This document shows positions 5,891-6,388 of a stretch of DNA of 6,388 nucleotides, in pieces. The DNA comes from an uncultured Rhodospirillaceae bacterium. Lineage in GTDB: Bacteria > Pseudomonadota > Alphaproteobacteria > Rhodospirillales > UBA2165. Within the stretch, counting starts at the first letter, position 1; each line of letters starts with the position of its first letter. A program made the translations under genes and the position numbers. The notes beneath the pieces are model-generated. The model had not been told where the DNA came from and made no database searches. It worked only from the letters and a program-made list of their open reading frames with translations. The stretch spans positions 1 to 6,388 of the forward strand of contig CAJXJM010000157.1 in NCBI GenBank assembly GCA_913054205.1, given 5' to 3'.

Positions 5891-6388
5891 ATGAGTGATA
5901 ATAATTATTTTCCGATGGTTCCCTCCTTCGAGGACACAACGCAGTATCGCCTTTTAACAACCGACTACGTTGAAACCATCGACGTTGAGGGCCGTGAGAT
6001 TCTAAAGATCGATCCGGAGGGCATTGCTTTACTGACTGCGCAAGGCTTCTCAGACACCTCGCATCTCTTACGAACCGAACATTTGGAACAAGTCCGAAAA
6101 ATTCTCGATGATCCGGAAGCTTCCGACAATGACCGTTTTGTTGCGCTTGATATGCTCAAAAATGCCAACATCGCTTCCGGCCGCGTGCTGCCGATGTGCC
6201 AGGATACCGGCACTGCAATCATCATGGGGGAAAAAGGCGAGCAGGTTTGGGTCGATGGCAATGATGAAGCAGCAATCTCCGAAGGCGTTCGGCGCACCTA
6301 TGACACCGACAATTTGCGCTTTAGCCAGTTAGCGCCTTTATCGATGTATGACGAAGTTAATACCGGCGACAATCTGCCGGCACAAATC
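5891..6388 (+). CDS. fumA: class I fumarate hydratase, N-terminal part, 3' end outside window
   Basis: Class I fumarases are iron-sulfur hydratases that interconvert fumarate and malate in the TCA cycle. The frame is open from the ATG at 5891 to the window end, 166 codons of an enzyme usually about 500-550 residues long. Family marks are the start [17 protein letters not shown] (7-23), the stretch [19 protein letters not shown] (48-66), and [15 protein letters not shown] (100-114), in which Cys103 is the first ligand of the [4Fe-4S] cluster. [19 protein letters not shown] follows as expected. The related L(+)-tartrate dehydratases are usually split into two subunits and lack this N-terminal layout, so fumarase is preferred. 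It lies 51 bases behind sspB, with no clear terminator between, so the two may share a transcript. Fumarate formed from the succinate made by PrpB would pass through this enzyme, but the two regions are not one operon. Confidence 0.93.
   Translation, partial: MSDNNYFPMVPSFEDTTQYRLLTTDYVETIDVEGREILKIDPEGIALLTAQGFSDTSHLLRTEHLEQVRKILDDPEASDNDRFVALDMLKNANIASGRVLPMCQDTGTAIIMGEKGEQVWVDGNDEAAISEGVRRTYDTDNLRFSQLAPLSMYDEVNTGDNLPAQI

Noticed and set aside
5965..6297. 110-residue minus-strand frame opposite fumA
   Set aside because: It is antisense to the conserved start of class I fumarase, including the cluster cysteine motif, and is a shadow.

Overview
The window reads as chromosomal DNA of an alphaproteobacterium of moderate GC content. 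The strongest sign is an ssrA (tmRNA) gene in circularly permuted, two-piece form: the CCA-bearing acceptor segment lies upstream of the segment that carries the tag reading frame. An alphaproteobacterial-type SspB adaptor follows directly, and ThyX and a class I fumarase are consistent with that placement. The genus cannot be told from this sequence.

Region 1 (1-2641) is a methylcitrate-cycle operon on the + strand in the order prpD (3' end only) - prpB - prpC. PrpC makes 2-methylcitrate from propionyl-CoA and oxaloacetate, PrpD dehydrates it, and PrpB cleaves 2-methylisocitrate to pyruvate and succinate. prpD and prpB overlap by one base (TAATG), prpC follows after 23 bases, and a clear intrinsic terminator closes the unit. 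PrpC carries an unusual lysine-rich N-terminal tail.

Region 2 (2642-3705) holds a noncoding stretch of about 300 bases and then a lone periplasmic family 3 solute-binding protein with a signal peptide but no permease or ATPase beside it. Region 3 (3730-4668, - strand) is thyX, the FAD-dependent thymidylate synthase, convergent with the solute-binding gene.

Region 4 (about 4796-5839) is the most interesting part: a candidate promoter, the permuted ssrA gene, and sspB. tmRNA rescues stalled ribosomes by adding a degradation tag, and SspB delivers tagged proteins to ClpXP, so the tag and its reader lie side by side. The encoded tag is ANDNEAFAVAA (AANDNEAFAVAA with the alanine carried by tmRNA), two residues shorter than the Caulobacter tag as I remember it. 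Region 5 (5891-6388) is the 5' part of a class I [4Fe-4S] fumarase gene that runs off the window; its product acts on the succinate/fumarate branch fed by the methylcitrate cycle.

I found no mobile elements, CRISPR arrays or tRNA genes, and no clearly novel system. The tmRNA-SspB pair with its short tag and the PrpC tail are the points most worth checking.
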